Notes under the pieces: model-generated | Seen by the model: only the letters and a program-made list of their open reading frames with translations | Told to the model about the DNA's origin: nothing | Database searches by the model: none | DNA from: Plantactinospora sp. BC1 | Lineage (GTDB): Bacteria; Actinomycetota; Actinomycetes; Mycobacteriales; Micromonosporaceae | Reading direction: 5' to 3' | Assembly (NCBI RefSeq): GCF_003030345.1 | Contig: NZ_CP028158.1 | Location: 4,650,001-4,714,000, forward strand | DNA: 64,000 bases | In this document: positions 61,156-64,000 of the stretch, in pieces | How positions within the stretch are numbered: position 1 is the first letter of the stretch | Layout of the letters: every line of letters starts with the position of its first letter | Translations under genes and position numbers: made by a program

Positions 61156-61773
61156 GTGCCGCCGTTCACGGTCCTGCACGTCTGCCTGGGCAACATCTGC
61201 CGGTCGCCGATGGCGGAGCGGCTGCTCGCGCTGGCCGTACGGGAACGGTTGGCCCGCCGGGGTGCGGACGACGCGGACGACGCCGACCGGCTGGTGCACA
61301 GCCACAGCGCCGGCACCGGCGGCTGGCACGCGGGTGAGGAGATGAACCCGCCGGCCGCCCGCCAGGTGCGCTCCCGGGGCGGGGACGTCGCCGACTTCGG
61401 CGCCCGCAAGCTCCGCTCGGAGCACATCGACGCGGCCGACCTGGTGTTGACGGCAACCGCCGACCAGCAGGAATACGTGGTGGCGCTGCGTCCCGACGCC
61501 GCCGACCGCACCTTCGTGCTCGGCGAGTTCGGCCGGCTGCTGCCCACCGTGGACGCCGCGGTCCTGCCTCCGGCCGACCTGGCCGACCCGGACGCGGTCT
61601 ACGCCCGGGGCACCGCGCTGGTGGCCGCGGTGGCGGCGGCCCGGAGCGGGTCGTCCCCGCTGCCCGGCGACGACCTCGACGACCCGTGGGGCCGGGGCGA
61701 CCAGTGTTTCAGCCGGGTCGCCGACGAGATCGAGGACGCCGTCCGGCCGCTCGCCGCCGTCCTGCTGCCCTGA
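61156..61773 (+). CDS. low-molecular-weight protein-tyrosine phosphatase
   Basis: The 205-residue cysteine phosphatase has the P-loop C10-x5-R16 in VCLGNICRSP and the general-acid Asp in DLDDPWGRGDQCF. The middle contains RKLRSEHIDAADLVLTATADQQEYV. Relatives act on capsule/exopolysaccharide kinases or, in mycobacteria, are secreted (PtpA). No signal peptide is seen. The GTG directly follows the sua5 stop, so it is coupled to that operon. Confidence 0.94.
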   Translation: MPPFTVLHVCLGNICRSPMAERLLALAVRERLARRGADDADDADRLVHSHSAGTGGWHAGEEMNPPAARQVRSRGGDVADFGARKLRSEHIDAADLVLTATADQQEYVVALRPDAADRTFVLGEFGRLLPTVDAAVLPPADLADPDAVYARGTALVAAVAAARSGSSPLPGDDLDDPWGRGDQCFSRVADEIEDAVRPLAAVLLP

Positions 61774-62037
61774 CCCGGGGCGCAGCCCGCCCCTGAGGCG
61801 ACGCGGCGGCCCTGAACCGCGCACGGTCCGCTCTGACGCGACCCGGCCCGCCCTGACGCGGGCGCGGCCCGCCCTGCGGCGGGGGAGATTCCGCCGTGGT
61901 CACTCCGGCTTGTGAATCTGAACCGGTTTGCCGTGAAACGGGTGCGGCGCCCGAAATCAGCCGGCAGGCTGACGGAGTCCCCGAGCCCGGCCGTTTGTCC
62001 GGGTCGCGTCGATCGTGTCCCGCCCGGGAGGTACCGC
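61774..62037. other. intergenic region with degenerate GC-rich repeats
   Basis: No gene is seen in these 264 bases. Near 61785-61880 short imperfect copies of a motif like CCCGCCCTGACGCG recur at irregular spacing of about 20-26 bases. An AT-richer patch (GTGAATCTGAACCGGTTTGCCGTG, written here as two parts GTGAATCTGAACC and GGTTTGCCGTG) at about 61911-61935 may hold the promoter of the penicillin-binding protein gene. GGGAGGTACC precedes its ATG. Confidence 0.5.
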
Positions 62038-64000
62038 ATGCTCCGGCTGCGGCTGAACCAGCTCTGGACCCTGACCCTGGCCGGAATCCTGGCCGGGACG
62101 ATCCTGGCCGCCGCCGCGCTGCCGGCCTCGGTCCTGGCGGCGGTGGGGCTCAAGTCGATCGGCGCCCGCTACGAGGACCTGCCGCAGGACCTGCGTACCC
62201 CGCCGACCGCCCAGCGCTCCTACCTCTTCGCCGCCGACGGCCGTACCCCGATCACCTCGTTCTACGACGAGAACCGGACGAACGTGCCGCTGTCCCAGGT
62301 CGCCGAGGTGATGCGGCAGGCGACGGTGGCGGCCGAGGACGCCCGCTTCTACTCGCACGGCGGCGTCGACCTGAGGGGTGTGCTCCGGGCCGCCGTGGCA
62401 AACCGGGTGGGTGGCGAGGTGCGGCAGGGCGCCTCGACGCTGACCATGCAGTACGTCCGCAACGTGCTCAAGAGCGACCCCGGACTCACCGCGAAACAGC
62501 GTGCCGAGGCGACCGAAACCAGCGCCGGCCGCAAGATCCAGGAGATGCGGTACGCGCTCGCGCTGGAGCGCCGGCTCAGCAAGGACGAGATCCTCAGCCG
62601 CTACCTGAACATCGCCTACTTCGGTGCCGGGGCGTACGGCGTCGCCGCCGCCAGCCAGCGGTACTTCTCCAAGCCGGCCGGGCAGTTGACCCTGGCCGAG
62701 GCGGCCCTGCTGGCCGGGCTGGTCCGCTCGCCGGAGACGGACAGCCCGATCGGTGGCGACACGGAGGCCGCGCTGGCCCGCCGGGGCTACGTACTGCGGC
62801 AGATGGCGGAGACCGGGGTGATCTCCGCCGAGGCCGTCACCCGTACCCAGTCGGAGCCGATCAGGCTGCGGCCCGGCGCCGAGCCGAACGACTGCGCCGG
62901 CATCCCGGACGGGCGCTCCGACTGGGGCTTCTTCTGCGACTACTTCCGGCAGTGGTGGAACGCGAACCCGGCGTTCGGGCTCACCGTCGACGAGCGGCAG
63001 CAGACGCTGCGCCGGGGCGGCTACCGGATCACCACCTCGCTCGACCCGGCGATCCAGGCCACCGCGCTGCGGCAGACCCTGACCGTCTACGACTACGCCG
63101 ACCGCCGGGCCGCGCCGATGGCCGTGGTGCAGCCCGGCACCGGCCGGGTACTCGCGATGGCGGTCAACCGGCACTACTCGCTCGATCCGAACCCCCGGGG
63201 GCAGCGCAACCACCCGAACACGGTCAACCAGTTGATCGCCGGTGGCGGCGGCATCGACGGCTACCAGGCCGGCTCCACGTTCAAGATCTTCACCATGCTG
63301 GCCGCGCTGGAGGAGGGGATGCCGCTGGCCTCGGGCTACCTGGCGCCGTCCCGGCTGGTGACCAGCTATCCGGTCGACGGGCCCAACGCGTGCGGCGGCT
63401 ACTGGTGTCCGGCCAACGCCAACCCGGAGTGGATGAACGGCCACCGCACGATGTGGACCGGTTTCGGGCGGTCGGTCAACACCTACTTCGTGGCGCTGCA
63501 ACAGCGGATCGGCGCGGACCGTGTGGTGCGGATGGCCGAGCGGCTGGGCATCGTGTTCCGGGCCGACAACGACGCGCGGCTGGCCACGTACGGGGCGGAG
63601 GGCTGGGGGGCGTTCACCCTCGGGGTCTCCGCCAGCACGCCGCTGGACCTGGCGAACGCCTACGCGACGCTGGCGGCCGAGGGGACGTACTGCAAGCCGC
63701 TGCCGGTGCTCTCGATCGTCGACGCCACCGGCCGGGCGCTGCCCGCCGCCGCACCGAGCTGCGGAAAGATGCTCAGGGCGGAGGTGGCGAGGGCGGCGAC
63801 CGACGCGGCCCGCTGCCCGGTCGGCGGCCAGTCGGCGTACGCCCAGTGCGACGGCGGCAGCGCGCCCGAGGTGACGAGGATCCTCGGCGACCAGCCGGTG
63901 GCCGGCAAGACCGGCAGCGCGGAGGGGTACGCCACGGAAACCTTCGTCGGCTTCACCCCGCAGCTCGCGGCGGCGGCCATCGCCGCGAACCCGGACGACC
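62038..64000 (+). CDS. class A penicillin-binding protein (3' end outside window)
   Basis: This bifunctional peptidoglycan glycosyltransferase/transpeptidase is open to the window edge (654 residues seen). An N-terminal signal anchor lies at about 10-40 (LTLAGILAGTILAAAALP). The GT51 domain has E100 in AAEDARFYSHGGVDL and RQGASTLTMQYVRN. The transpeptidase has all three motifs: S413-TFK (AGSTFKIF), S479-V-N (GRSVNTYF) and K624-TG (AGKTGSAEGY). It polymerises and cross-links cell wall outside the membrane. The ATG follows GGGAGG. The window cuts it shortly after the KTG motif; a C-terminal extension may follow. Confidence 0.94.
   Translation, partial: MLRLRLNQLWTLTLAGILAGTILAAAALPASVLAAVGLKSIGARYEDLPQDLRTPPTAQRSYLFAADGRTPITSFYDENRTNVPLSQVAEVMRQATVAAEDARFYSHGGVDLRGVLRAAVANRVGGEVRQGASTLTMQYVRNVLKSDPGLTAKQRAEATETSAGRKIQEMRYALALERRLSKDEILSRYLNIAYFGAGAYGVAAASQRYFSKPAGQLTLAEAALLAGLVRSPETDSPIGGDTEAALARRGYVLRQMAETGVISAEAVTRTQSEPIRLRPGAEPNDCAGIPDGRSDWGFFCDYFRQWWNANPAFGLTVDERQQTLRRGGYRITTSLDPAIQATALRQTLTVYDYADRRAAPMAVVQPGTGRVLAMAVNRHYSLDPNPRGQRNHPNTVNQLIAGGGGIDGYQAGSTFKIFTMLAALEEGMPLASGYLAPSRLVTSYPVDGPNACGGYWCPANANPEWMNGHRTMWTGFGRSVNTYFVALQQRIGADRVVRMAERLGIVFRADNDARLATYGAEGWGAFTLGVSASTPLDLANAYATLAAEGTYCKPLPVLSIVDATGRALPAAAPSCGKMLRAEVARAATDAARCPVGGQSAYAQCDGGSAPEVTRILGDQPVAGKTGSAEGYATETFVGFTPQLAAAAIAANPDD

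Overview
The DNA is very GC-rich and the codon use is strongly third-position G/C. Many starts are GTG or TTG. WhiB, coenzyme F420 and DUF3499/DUF3105-type genes are present. This points to a high-GC actinomycete, most probably of the Micromonosporaceae (Micromonospora and relatives). The family-level assignment is an inference from gene content and order; no database was searched. The DNA looks chromosomal. I see no phage, plasmid, intact insertion sequence or CRISPR array.

Layout. (1) 1-15.1 kb is a conserved actinobacterial block: the end of an acetoacetyl-CoA synthetase, a TIGR03089 protein, a glycosyltransferase, mannose-1-phosphate guanylyltransferase, a NUDIX hydrolase, fbiB, fbiA, a GYGQP-repeat membrane protein, fbiC, a whiB2-like gene, a zincin-like protein and DUF3499. 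From memory, this resembles the Mycobacterium tuberculosis Rv3258c-Rv3265c neighbourhood, but with fbiC added, so all core F420 genes except fbiD lie together. (2) 15-32.8 kb is an accessory stretch: acetyltransferases, aldo/keto reductases, a bacterial-type PARG, a secreted metzincin, an SDR followed by an aldo/keto reductase remnant, two ArsR-like regulators each with its own palindrome, a nitrilase, an MMPL exporter with an AT-rich operator, an MFS exporter, tRNA-Arg(CCG), a transposase-derived wHTH protein, DUF305 and DUF3105. (3) 32.9-61.8 kb carries the conserved backbone argS-lysA-hom-thrC-thrB-rho-rpmE-prfA-prmC-sua5, the order known from M. tuberculosis Rv1292-Rv1301. Here it is split by accessory insertions: RND pump, MFS, catalase-like, SPFH and RHH genes between thrC and thrB; an imine-reductase-like gene with HxlR, a glycosidase/phosphoesterase fusion and a T4-type RNA repair pair between rho and rpmE; and a GGDEF protein between prfA and prmC. 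(4) A class A penicillin-binding protein runs off the right edge.

How the genes work together. The fbi genes make F420. lysA, hom, thrC and thrB supply diaminopimelate/lysine and threonine. rho, rpmE, prfA, prmC and sua5 serve transcription and translation; PrmC modifies the GGQ glutamine of the adjacent RF1. The polynucleotide kinase-phosphatase and the Rnl1-like ligase form a plausible RNA break-repair pathway. Several strong hairpins separate transcription units. The least ordinary items are the RNA-repair pair, the SPFH/ribbon-helix-helix module with helically phased repeats, the FbiB with a shrunken C-terminal domain, and the domesticated transposase.
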